This document shows, one piece after another, positions 35,928 to 46,951 of a DNA stretch of 64,000 bases. The translations under genes were made by a program, and so were the position numbers. Every line of letters starts with the position of its first letter. The first letter of the stretch is position 1. The notes under the pieces were generated by a model. The model was not told the origin of the DNA and did no database searches. It saw nothing but the letters and a program-made list of their open reading frames with translations. This DNA is from Ichthyophthirius multifiliis (lineage: Eukaryota > Ciliophora > Oligohymenophorea > Hymenostomatida), in NCBI RefSeq assembly GCF_000220395.1, contig NW_004086124.1, positions 1-64,000 of the forward strand. Direction: 5' to 3'.

Positions 35928-36654
35928 ATGTCAATATAATAATAAGAAAACACATACTAATTTAAAATCTTATTAATAGGTGATAGTGGGGTAGGAAAAA
36001 CATGTTTAATGACCAGATATGCTGATGATCGTTTTAATATAGATATGAAATCAACTATAGGAGTTGAATATAGCAAAAAAATAGTAAAAGTTGATAATTC
36101 GACAATCAACTTATAAATATGGGATACTGCAGGATAAGAAAGATTTAGAGCAATGGCTCCCCATTATTATAAAGGAGCTTTAGGTATTTTAATTGTTACT
36201 GATGTTACAAAAAGGGAAAGCCTTGAAAACGTAGAAAAAGTATGGTTAAAAGAAATAAATAATAATGCTAGTAAATAGATTAAGAAAATTTTAATTGGAA
36301 ATAAAAGCGATTTAAATGATTAAAGAGCTTAAAGTTAAAACGAAGCAATCGAAATTGCAAAATAAAATGATATGGCTTACTTAGAAACTTCAGCTTTAGA
36401 TAGTTCTAATGTAAATGAAGCTTTTTAATTATTAGTTAAAGGTATTATATTAAATTTAATTAAAAATATATATTTTATAAGAAATACTTAGTAATATTGA
36501 TGATTTTCCAGAAGAATTAAGACCAAGGAATCTTACTATTAGAAGAGAATAATCTTTTATAAAATAAATTAATATTTAAGTTGATAATAACACATAAAAA
36601 AAATCTTTGTAAACCCAAAATTAAGTTTAAAATAAAAAATAAGGTTGCTGTTGA
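35928..36654 (+). CDS. RAB11: Rab11-type small GTPase
   Basis: Rab11 proteins direct recycling-endosome traffic. ATG at 35928 gives MSQQQ-type start (MSI then Gln run), [16 protein letters not shown] (P-loop), [11 protein letters not shown] (switch I), [20 protein letters not shown] (switch II), [14 protein letters not shown] and [17 protein letters not shown]. The NKSDL and ETSALDS/TNV pair is the mark of the Rab11 group. One 40-nt intron (36442-36481) sits between LLVK and EILSN. The tail is Gln/Lys-rich and ends KKQGCC-TGA (36652-36654), a double-geranylgeranyl site. It converges with USP39; the stop codons are 90 bp apart. Confidence 0.93.
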
Positions 36655-36743
36655 ATGTTTATTAAAAAACATATTACTTTCTTATTATTTTTATATGGTT
36701 ATATTTATTTTAATTATAGAATTTTTTTATTATTTATTATTTG

Positions 36744-38460
36744 TCAATTCTAGATTTCAAATCCTTCTTCTATTCTTTCATATATTTATATATATGCTTC
36801 TGAAACGCTAATTCTTTATGGAATAACTTAAGTTATATATAAATCTTAAATTTCAAACCATTAATTATTTGCTTTATTTCTTACATGAATTTTATATATT
36901 CCATTTTTAGTTGGACCTTCATGACAAATACTTGCTAATAAATTATATTTAGTACAGGATCCTTCATCGACATCTTTTTATTGAAATAATATATAAACTT
37001 TATTTATATTTTTATATATACATCCTTTAAGATCTAAATTGTTTAATGGAAATCTTACTATAGTTGGATTTTTTTCTAAATAATATTTATTAAAAGTAAA
37101 TCTTTCCATATGTAAAATAAGATATTTTGGTAATTTTTTTATCCTATAAGTTTTTCTAAATTTAGGATTATCATAAGTTGTTACACCATCGAATTTTTTT
37201 AACAAGTTAAATATTGGCATTTCTGGAATATTTATTTTCAAACTATCATCTTTATGTAAAGGAGGAGGAGGAATATTTAAAGTTAAATAACTTTTGTTGT
37301 TGTTTTATATAAATTAAAAATTATAAAAATAATTAAAAATATAAATAAAATATCTACATAAATGACATTGCTTCTATTTTAGGAACACTTGAATATCCAA
37401 TTTAATTTTCTTTTTTTATATATACTAGTTTTAATATATTTAGCAAAATAATTACATAATGGTTTATAAGTATGAACTTCAACTTCTCCCTTAAAACAAT
37501 TTTCAATAAGATCAGAAAAGTGTGTGTCTTTTAATTCAATTTAGATAGAATTAAGTAGCCAACATAATAATTTAATTGGATCACTTTATAAATTAATATT
37601 GAATTTCTTATTACTCTTTAGAACTATAGCTTATAATAATTCATGTGGAGAAACCTATCCTTTAAAGTTTTTCGGATTCCAAATTTTTTTTATTAAATTG
37701 GAAAATCTTTTCGAAAGTAAAGTCTTGAGATCGAAAACATCTTAATTAACAGTATTATTATACAAAATAATTTAATCTCTTAACAAAGGAACTCTACATA
37801 AGGCTTAAATAATAACATTAACATAATCATTCATTTTAATATTATTTAATCCAACAAAACCTGGTATATAATCAATTCCATTAAGTGCTTTTGAACTAGG
37901 TTTTAATGTGTCTATTATATTTAAAAAACAAAAGTTAATTAAAATATATTTTATTTATAATATAATACCTAAATTTTTTATTTATTCTTATGAATATGTT
38001 GGTGCTAAATTATATTTTATATCATTTAAACTTTAATCTTAAACTTCATAATTATCTGGAAGACAATAAACCTTTGCATTATGTAAATTTATATACATAT
38101 GATGATTTGTTTCTAAGGCATGTAAATATGCATTTGTATTTTTGCAACGTCCTTGATAATATTTTCCACAAATAAGGCATGCATAAACATTTAAATTTGC
38201 AAGTGAAATACTACATAATTTTTCAAAATCAAAATCTAACATATGTCTTTTAATTGTTGATATATATGGACAATCTTTTCTTATTTCAGTTATTTCTTCT
38301 TATTGGGATTTTCCTTTTGTTAAATTTGATAGAATTTTTTTGGTAGGTTGTACCTCAAATTCATCTAAGTCTTATTATTCTTAAAGCTTTTCTAGTGCTT
38401 ATTATTTTTTTTATTGAAGTTCTTTTTCGTAGTTTTTTTTTAATTGCTATTTTTTTTTTT
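36744..38460 (-). CDS. USP39: USP39/Sad1-like U4/U6.U5 tri-snRNP factor
   Basis: A splicing factor with a catalytically dead ubiquitin-protease fold. The zinc-finger UBP part reads CPYISTIKRHMLDFDFEKLC, NVYACLICGKYYQGRC, YLHALETNHHMYINLHNAKV and YCLPDNYEV. The protease part has IDYIPGFVGLNNIKMNDYVN, where the catalytic Cys box of active enzymes (NTCYMN) is replaced by MNDY exactly as in USP39, and later WNPKNFKGQVSPHELLQAIV, FRKTYRIKKLPKYLILHMER, NPTIVRFPLNN and SVSEAYIQIYERIEE. It ends GFEIQN-TGA (36746-36744). Introns lie at about 37311-37360 and 37920-37975. The N-terminal exon (KNYEKELQQKKQQALEKLQ...) has no obvious own ATG before an A/T run, see the upstream coiled-coil gene. Confidence 0.88.
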
Positions 38461-38544
38461 GTAAGATAAGTTTTTTTTTTTTTTTTTAATAAAATATAAA
38501 AATATAATTATTTTTTTTTTTTTTAAATAAAAAAAAAAATAGGA

Positions 38545-39708
38545 TCACCATTCTTATTAACATCTTTAAAACACAATTTAATTAATCTTTTTATTTTCTT
38601 AGATTTAAATTTTTAATTTTCTTTCCAAATCTGCAATAATAGCAGGACAATTTTCCAAATTTTATACTATTAATTTAAGATTTTCGCATTCTTTAGCTTT
38701 CATATCATAATGAAATTTTAAATTTTAAATATCATTAATATTTTCTTTATTATCTTTCGAATCTTTAGAAAATACTTAATTATTAACATTATTATTATTA
38801 ATATTGTTATTATTATTATTATTAAATCCTTATAATTAAAGACTTCTAAGATTTGTAATAATAATATAAAGTCTTTCGTTTTCTGCATAAAGGAGTAGAT
38901 TTTTGGCTAATTATTATGTTTCTTTAACTCTAATCTATTCTTTTAAGACTTAAATTTATTCTTATAAATCTTCGACTTCCTTTTCTTTTAATATTCTATT
39001 CGAAATTTCATTTTTCCAATCATTTTCGAGAATTTTATATTGTTCATTTTCTAATTTCATATTGGAAATTTCTTAATAATATAAATCTAAATTTTCATTT
39101 AGTTTTTAGATTTCGTATTCCTTTTCTCTTATTTTTTCTTATAAATATTTTTTTTCTGCTTTTTCTTTTGTTTAGTTTTCTATTGTTTTTTACATTTTTT
39201 ATAATTTTTCTTATAATTCATTTATTATTTCATTCTTTTCTTCAATTTCTTTCATATTTTCTGTAAAATTCATGTTTAAATTTTCATAATTTTATATAAA
39301 CTAATCTTAATTTTCCCTCATTTTTTCTAACTCTTACTCCTTTAATGCTATAAGTTATTTTAACTTTATATTTTCATCAAATAATTGCTAATTTTTATAT
39401 ATTAATTCAATATTTGGGGACTCTTTTTATGAAAAAGACAAGCTTTCTTCATGATTTTCCACACTTTTATTATTTTTAATTATTTTTTAACTTTAAATCT
39501 GTTTTTATTGCTTAAATTCTACATAATTTAGTCTTTTCAATTGCTTTTTAGGCACCTAGGATGGTTTTGGATCATCTAATTATTTTAATTTGGCCTCTAA
39601 ATCTTCTTTTAAATTATGGATTTGATTGCACATATCTTTTTCTCGCTCAATTTTCTCCTCTAATTCATTTTCTAAATTTAATAATTATTATTTTATTTAA
39701 GAACTCAT
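38545..39708 (-). CDS. 387-residue coiled-coil protein
   Basis: One frame of 388 codons, MSSQIKQQLLNLENELEEKI to FQRCQQEW-TGA. Strong heptad repeats run almost throughout: MKEIEEKNEIINELQEKLQ, KIREKEYEIQKLNENLDLYY and VEDLQEQIQVLKEQIRVKE. A short Asn run (FNNNNNNN) sits near residue 300, followed by MKAKECENLKLIVQNLENCP. It lies directly upstream of USP39 on the same strand. Because USP39 lacks a clear start, the two might be one gene joined by an intron beginning at GTGTTTTAAAG (phase 0 with the CAATTA exon) or be separate genes; I favour separate genes but cannot decide. Confidence 0.7.
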
Positions 39709-39792
39709 ATTTATTTATTTAAAAAATAATTTATATATTTTTAAATATAAATAAAAAAAAACTGATTTTAATTTTTTTTTTTTTTTTTTTTT

Positions 39793-41337
39793 TCATTTTA
39801 TATTTTCGATATTTTTAATTATTTATATATATTCGAAATCATTTAATATATTTTTTTATATTAAAATTTCAATTATTTATATCAATCCTAAACTTTATAA
39901 ACAATAAAGAAAATTTTGATTTTAAAAAAAAAGACTTTGGTTAGTTATGTATAATAGAGAATCTAAAATCTAAATAGAGTTTTCTTTTTTTTATGTTTTT
40001 TTTAATTCTTCAACTAAAATTTATAATATATTATATTAATTATTTATTTCTTGAATTTATTCAAAACTAATATTTGTTATAATTATATTTATACATTCTA
40101 AAATTTTAATGAATTTCTTAATTAATAATATAAAAATAAATGAATATTATAAAAAAAAAATATACATATGAATTATTTATTATAAAAGAAAAAATAGAAT
40201 GCTTAATTAATAAAGGAATTATTTCTAAGTTTAAATTTATAATTTAGCATAAACATTCATATATATGAATTTTGTTCACATATTAAACATTATGTTTAAT
40301 AACATTTAATAATTCTTAAAACAATTAAGGATTAGACTAGTACGAAATATAAGGTAATATTTAAAAACATAAGTTATTTATTATTTAATATTCAGAAAAA
40401 GGATAATATAAAAATTTAAATATTTTTGAACATATTTCCGATTTTAATTTAGTATTTTAAAATAAGCATAAAAAAGAGAAATAATTAAGTATATTTTTCA
40501 CATTCTTAGAATCTTCTATTATATAAAAAATATTATAAACAATCTAATTAATTTCTTATTGCTATTTATTTATTTATTTTAAATAATATAATATAAATAA
40601 AATACATCTTCTTAATTTTATATAAGATCATTGAATAGAAGAATATTTAGAAACCATGTGTATATAATATATATTTCTTTATTTTTTCTTTCATATTTTC
40701 CTAATTTATTATTTAAATATATTCTTATAGTATTATAAACTAAATTATCTAAATAAAATAGTTCTTATGGTTATCCTTAATTTATATATAAATTTCCTAT
40801 AATAATCAATATATTTTCAATAATGTTTTTTTTTTAAGTATTAATTAATAAATTTTGCAATTCATTTTCCTTTATAAAGTTATATAATTCTTATTTGTTT
40901 TATTAATTATTTTCTAAAGATAATAAACTTATTATTTCTAAAATTATTTCTTATATTTCATTGTTATAATTTACTTTAAATTAATTTTTTAGGTTATTAT
41001 ACACAATAAAGTATTCCAGATTTTCATGTAAACACTCTTCATTTTATTTTTATTAAATATATTTATAAATTTAATACAATATTTATATTTTTTCTTCTTT
41101 TTATTAACTATTTGTAGCCTATTTTATAATAATATCTATGTCCTATATTAATTTCATATATATAAATATTGATTAATTTTTTTGTACATTTATTTATTAT
41201 GTTTAATTTTTATAGTATTCGTTTTATTTTCCACGGAATTATATAAGGATTTTGTTTATTTTTTTTTATCTTATTTCTATTCTAAATTAATTCTTTTTAT
41301 TATTTAATAATTTTTATTAATTTACAAAAATTTCCAT
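39793..41337 (-). CDS. Divergent importin-alpha / ARM-repeat protein
   Basis: From ATG at 41337 (MEIFVNQQKLLNNKKNQFRI) a basic, IBB-like N-terminus (EIRQKKINKILIQFRGKQ) leads into repeated helices of ARM type. Examples are QEIILEIISLLSLENNQQN, KNIIENILIIIGNLYINQG, QEINQIVYNIFYIIEDSKN and NPQLFQELLNVIKHNVQYVN. The last block GLIQIIEILIQKNILND then EYIQIIKNIENIK resembles the importin-alpha C-terminus (GLDKIE.LQ...N..IY..A..II). Two introns are in phase: before QQEINQ and after INNSY. TGA at 39795-39793. If correct it would carry classical NLS cargo into a nucleus; ciliates have many importin-alpha paralogues for their two nuclei. Sequence drift makes the family call moderate. Confidence 0.55.
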
Positions 41338-41630
41338 TTTTTTTTTTCTAAAATTTATATTTTTAATAAATATTTTATAAATTAGCGCTTGTTTTAATAT
41401 ATTAATTTAATTTTTTTTGTTTAATTAAAAATAAAAATAAATGTAAACTATATTTTTATTTCGAAATCATATTTTTTTAATTATACTAATATGATTTTAT
41501 ATAAATATCCTCCTTCATTTATTTTTTTTAATTATTTCAAAAAGAAAAAAAAAAAAAAAATAATAAAAAGAAAAAAAAATAAAAAAAAATATATTTAGCA
41601 TTATAAAAAAGTGGAAAATAAAATAAAAAA

Positions 41631-42583
41631 ATGGCAGATTAATAAAAAAAGCGTTAATAAGCAGAAGAAGTAAAGAAGTTATATGACCCAGATTTCTTTT
41701 ACGAATATGGCGATAATCCCGCATTTAAGAAATTAATTTAATTTTAACAAGAAAATTGTTAAGGAGGTGCTAATACTGACTACAGAACATATGTAATTGA
41801 TAAATATTAAAAGTAAACAAAAAAAATCAAAAACATTAAAAAAAAAATATAATATAATCGTTATAAAGAATGTTATATGCAAGAAATTGGGATGATTTCC
41901 TTTAAAGAGATTTAAAAGCATTTACTTTTCCCAGATCTTTTGCTATTTGGGTAGGAGCCTCATTAGGAATGGCAACTGGTAAACTTAATATTATATAAAA
42001 TATTGATATTTATTTATTTTATATTAAAATCTAATAAAAATTAAAAGCATCCAGATGGTGTAGATAAATGATTCCTATTGGAAGTCATGGTATTACAAAT
42101 TTAAATTAAACATAATTTTATCATCTGTAATAAAAATTATATATTTTATAAAAAATAGTTATTAATATTTTTAAATTAAATAAAAAAATAAAATATTTAT
42201 TTATTATAAAGTTTTGGGCCAGTGGGAGCTTTAGGAGTCTTTGGATTTGCTTTTGGATGTATATTTATCATTTATATAAAAATATAAATATTTTATAAAA
42301 ATTAATAATAAAAAGGTGGTTATTTATATTATAAAACAACACTTTTTATGGCAAATAAATTCTACCATCATGTAATATTACAAGAAAGAATGTGGTAATT
42401 TGAAGCAGAAAGACAAAACCCAGGTATAAACATAAACAAAAAGAATATTTATTTTATAAATATATAGGTTATGGAGAATACTTCTTTAATGATGTACCAG
42501 TAGCTGCAGAAGAAAGTTTCCCCGATTTAGCAAGAGGAGAAATGGCAAAAACTAAAAGACCAACCCCTACACAAGATTTTTGA
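41631..42583 (+). CDS. Probable mitochondrial inner-membrane protein, ciliate-specific
   Basis: Six or so small exons. It starts MADQQKKRQQAEEVKKLYDP and continues DFFYEYGDNPAFKKLIQFQQ, NTDYRTYVIDKYQK, MLYARNWDDFLQRDLKAFTF and PRSFAIWVGASLGMATASRW. Then a hydrophobic FGPVGALGVFGFAFGCGGYL, FYHHVILQERMWQFEAERQN and a C-terminus YGEYFFNDVPVAAEESFPDL ... RPTPTQDF-TGA. The codon use (GCA, CCC, TTC, GGA) suggests strong expression. Two Gly/Ala-rich membrane spans and short hydrophilic ends resemble accessory subunits of mitochondrial respiratory complexes, which are highly lineage-specific in ciliates. That assignment is inference; no family is recognised. The intron structure around 42080-42210 is not certain. 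Confidence 0.65.
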
Positions 42584-42712
42584 ATAAAATAATAATATAA
42601 TATTATTATTATTTTTATTTAAATAAATAATAATATAAAATAAAATATTTTTTATTTTTTTATTTTTTTCATAAAAAATATATCTTATTTATTTTTAATT
42701 ATTTTTTATTTT

Positions 42713-43574
42713 TCATAATTTTGGATATTAAGGCTGTTTATTTAATAAAATAGCATTTAAAGCTTCCTAAATATCAGTAGTTTAAATAGAAGAAACATTA
42801 ATTCTAGCTAAATAATCCAAATTGTTTAAAATTATATCATGTTTTTATTTATTAAGCATATTTTTTATTGTCCAAATAGCAACAGGGCTTTTTTCAGAAA
42901 TTAATATAGCTTTTTAAACTAAAGTTTAAACCATAATTTCTTCATTTTCATAAACTTAAGATACTAATCCTTTTTTGATAAAAATTACATAAATAAATAA
43001 AAAAAGTAATTATACCTAATTATATAGCTGTTTGTGAATCAAATCGATTTCCTGAAAATATTAATTCCCTTACTAAACTTTGATTTCCGCAATTTATTTA
43101 AAGCCTTTAAATTAATCCCATATCAGCTGCGATTCCCAAATCAACTTCTTTAAATTCAAAAAAAGAGTTTTTTGTGCAAATTCTATAATCTGCAGCTAAA
43201 ATAAGTTCACAAGCTAAGCCTAAACATGCGTTATGCACCCCCATTAAAATTGGAATGTTTATTTTCTCTAAAGATGTCATAGATTCTTATAACTCTTTTA
43301 TAATATTATATAATTTTATTCCTTTTCGGGCATTATCTAAACCTTCTATTTCTTTTTAAAACACTGAGTCTTTTAGATCTATTCCAGAAGAAAAATGTTT
43401 ACCGTTACCTGTTATTATTATACAGCGCAAATTAGAATTGTTATTTAACTCCTAAATTATCTAAGGAATTTCTTCAATCATTTTTAAATTCATGGCATTT
43501 CTTTTATTTGGACGATTTAATTTTATGTGTGCTATATGAGGATTTACATATTCTAATTATAAAGTTTGAAACAT
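42713..43574 (-). CDS. ECH1: ECH1-like delta3,5-delta2,4-dienoyl-CoA isomerase (enoyl-CoA hydratase family)
   Basis: A crotonase-fold enzyme of fatty-acid beta-oxidation that isomerises dienoyl-CoA from unsaturated chains. ATG at 43574 gives MFQTLQLEYVNPHIAHIKLN, RPNKRNAMNLKMIEEI, CIIITGNGKHFSSGIDLKDS (CoA/oxyanion site), MGVHNACLGLACELILAADY, FEFKEVDLGIAADMGLIQRL and NQSLVRELIFSGNRFDSQTA. The GIAADMGxxQRL block with its Asp residues is specific to ECH1 rather than to hydratases. A 46-nt intron (42970-43015) separates AIQL from GLVSQ. TGA at 42715-42713. No PTS1 tail (it ends QPQYPKL) and no clear mitochondrial presequence; location is open. Confidence 0.9.
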
Positions 43575-43734
43575 TTTTTATTTTAAAAATAACTTATTTA
43601 ATTAATAAATTTGTCTATATATTATCTTTTTTTATTTTTTTGTTAATATGTTTAACTTATAAAATATATATATATATATATATTTTTTTTGATTATTTAT
43701 ATTTTATTTTATTTAAAAAAAGAAAAAAAAGTAA

Positions 43735-45749
43735 ATGAGTAAAAATTAAATTAATAGATATAAAACTTCTTTAAATGAAGTAAGTTAATGTTTTTCGATT
43801 TAAATATTTTTTGATTTATATTTTATTTTTTAAACTTTTATTTTGTTAAATTATAATTTATTTATTTTTAATAATTAATAAAAAGCCTTTGGAATATGAT
43901 AATTTGTTAAGTAAAAATTAAAAAAATGAACAATACTTATTATCACAATTAAAAAAAAAAATGAAAAGATAATTCTTCTTAATTAATGACAAAAAATGTA
44001 ATAGATATTAATCAATAAAAAAGCTTAAAAAGGTAGAAAAAATAAAAATCAATTAAACCAATTTGTATAAAAAAAAAAAAGTTTTCAAAAAAATCCAAAT
44101 TAAATTTAGAAAAATTAAAAAAATATTGATTAAAGAAACTCTTTTGGTTAATAAATAGATTATAATTAATAAAGTAACCAAAATAAAAGTAGAATAATAT
44201 TACCTTCACTTGATCCTTACTAATAAAAGTTAACAAATTAAATAAAAAATAAAAAAATAAAAAAATAAGGTAAATAAAGCTGAATTTATAGTAAAATTTT
44301 AATCAATAAACGCTTGAACATAATTAAATGAATAAAACTATAGATGTTAAATAAAAACATGATAATACAACTTTTATAATTAGAAAGAACTCATAATTAT
44401 AATCACCTTTAAAATAATATCTAACACCTTAAATAAAAGCCAGTTTTAATTAAGATTGTAATATTAGTTGTTCACCAAATAAATTAGTTTCTGTTTTCTA
44501 ATTTGAAGTAGAATAACCATAACCTGTATAAGATAATACTGATTAATAATCCTATAATTATTCGTATCAAGATGCTCGAGTAAACCTTAAAAAAAGTATA
44601 TATATTAATGTTATTTTATTATTAATTAATAGAAATTTTATAATTTTTTTTTAATTTAAAAAGGGTAACTTGAAAAAAATTTAAATAATATCAAATTCGA
44701 AATCAAGACCAGGACAATATAGCCCAAATATTTAAAAAACAAACTAAGATTCGATAATAAATATGGTACAATTAGGAACTGATAAAACTTTTTGTTTTTA
44801 TGGGGTATGTGATGGGCATGGTATTAAAAAATCTCATAAAAACATAAAAAAACAAAACAAAAAAAGGTGAATATGGAGATTAAGTTTCAAATCACATAAA
44901 GAAGAAACTTTCGTAAATTCTTTTAAAGAATATAAAGATAAGTTAATAATAAAAAGCAAATGAATTAAATCTCCAAAATACATTAAATAAAACTTTAAAA
45001 TAGGTTTCTTAAGAATTACTAGATTCTAAAATGGATACTTATTTAAGTGGATCGACCTCTGTTACCATATTAATACACAATAATACTCTTTATTGTACAA
45101 ATATAGGCGACTCTAGAGCTATAATAGGTCGTTTAGTAAATAAAGGAGGAGGTAAAAATGAATGGAAATCGATTTAATTAAGCGAAGATCATAAACCAAA
45201 TTTAGCTAGAGAAAAAAAACGTATTTTAGAACATGGAGGTAGAGTGGAAATCTAAACCGATGAAAAAGGATAAAAATAAGGTGTTTATAGAGTCTGGAAT
45301 TAAAAAATGGAATATCCAGGTTTAGCTATGTCAAGGTCATTAGGAGATAAAGCAGGAAGAGAAGTAGGAATTATTTCAGAACCTGACATTTATGAACTTC
45401 TTATTTAAGAAGAAGATAAATTCATTGTTATTGCGAGTGATGGAGTTTGGGAATTTATGTCTAATTCAGACGTTTAATTTTTCCTTTATATTATACTTAT
45501 TAATTTATTTATTTAGGTTATTAAAACTGTTATTCCTTTTTATAAAAATAAAGATGCTTAAGGGGCTGTTGATGCTATAATTAATTAAGCTTGTCTTGAA
45601 TGGAAAAAAGTTTATTTTGTTTTTTTGTTTAAATATATATTAATTTTTTTAAAAAGAATGTTGTAAATGTAATTGATGATATTAGTTGTGTAATTTTATT
45701 TATATTTTTTAGTGAAGAAAAAAAATAAAAGTAAATTGAATATTATTGA
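43735..45749 (+). CDS. PP2C-family (PPM) protein phosphatase
   Basis: A Mg/Mn-dependent Ser/Thr phosphatase. The catalytic domain from about 44690 shows KTNQDSIINMVQLG, YGVCDGHGEYGDQVS, SGSTSVTILIHN, CTNIGDSRAIIGR, LSEDHKPNLARE, RILEHGGRVE, YPGLAMSRSLGDKAGREVG, ISEPDIYELL, VIASDGVWEFMSNSDV and VIDDISCVILF; the metal-binding Asp residues are present. Introns: 44830-44867 inside DGHG/EYG, about 45471-45515 and about 45610-45656. TGA at 45747. Upstream a Lys/Gln-rich extension starts at ATG 43735 (MSKNQINRYKTSLNE) and includes NTTFIIRKNSQLQSPLKQYL and SPNKLVSVFQFEVEQ. Its reading frame steps more than once, one step at an A7 run (44589-44595). The N-terminal model is therefore weak; the phosphatase call is firm. 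Confidence 0.88.
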
Positions 45750-46951
45750 ATATATTAGAATGCTTTTTAATTTAAATAATTAAAAAATTTTAAATAATTT
45801 TTTTTTTATGTTTTTAATAAAAATAAAAAATTATTAGAAATTTTATAAATAAGAATAAAAAAAATTAACATTTTTATGTAATTAGTTAGTATGCATATAT
45901 AATTTTTATATATTGTTTTTATATTTTTATATGTTATTTTTTTTTACGAATTATATTAATAAAAAAAAAAAGTGAGAAAAAATAAATATGGTCTTTTTTT
46001 TTTTTTTTAATAAAGAATTTTATAAAAAAAATATAAATAACAACATTTTTTCATCTAAACCATTTATAATATTCTTTTGAATAATTTATTGTTTTTCTAA
46101 CCATATTTAATTATTTTTTTGGACAATAAAATATCTTTTTAATTATTAAATATTTTTTTTTTTTTAAAATAAAATAAAATAACATATATATATATATTTA
46201 TTTTTTTCTATAAGTCTTTTTTAAATATATTCTTTTTAGTATTGGATTTTATTATTTTTAGCAAAAAAATCTCTCGGAGTTAAATATATTTTTATTTATA
46301 ATTCAAATTTATAATCAATAATTTTTTATTTATTTTACAATTAGAATCTGTTTATTAAACTAATACGAAATATTACATTTGTATATTTGAAAAATTAAAA
46401 TAATTTTATACTTATTTTAATATATATATATATATATAATTATTTAATATAAATTTTAAAATTTTTTTCAATGTTAATTTAATAATAAATAATATTTATA
46501 ATTAAAGGAAAATTAATTTTGTATTAATAAAAATAAATATTATTAAAAGATTTATAATATTTGCATATTAATATGTTTTATTAATTTTATATCTTAATAT
46601 AATAATTTTTTATATATATTTATTAATATATTTTCATTAATTATTATATAAAATATATTTTTATATTTTATTTCATTTTATTTTTTTATTTAATAACAAA
46701 AAAAAATCTATAATCATATCTACTATCTATATTAAAATAATTATAATGATAATAATATTTTTTATGCACATTTTTTATTTTAATTCTTACTTTTTAAATA
46801 ATATTATTAATAAATAAATAATATTTTATTTTATAAATTTTTTTTGATATAAAAAAATAAATAAATATATATATAATATTTATTATAAATATCTTTATAT
46901 ATTTTTTCGTTAATATATAATAAAAATTTATTCATATATTAAATAATTTAA
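45750..46951. other. 1.2 kb convergent A/T desert
   Basis: Between the 3' ends of PP2C (+) and the PB1 gene (-). Very poor in G and C, with a TA tract near 46421-46438. No coding frame, RNA gene or long repeat seen. Confidence 0.5.
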
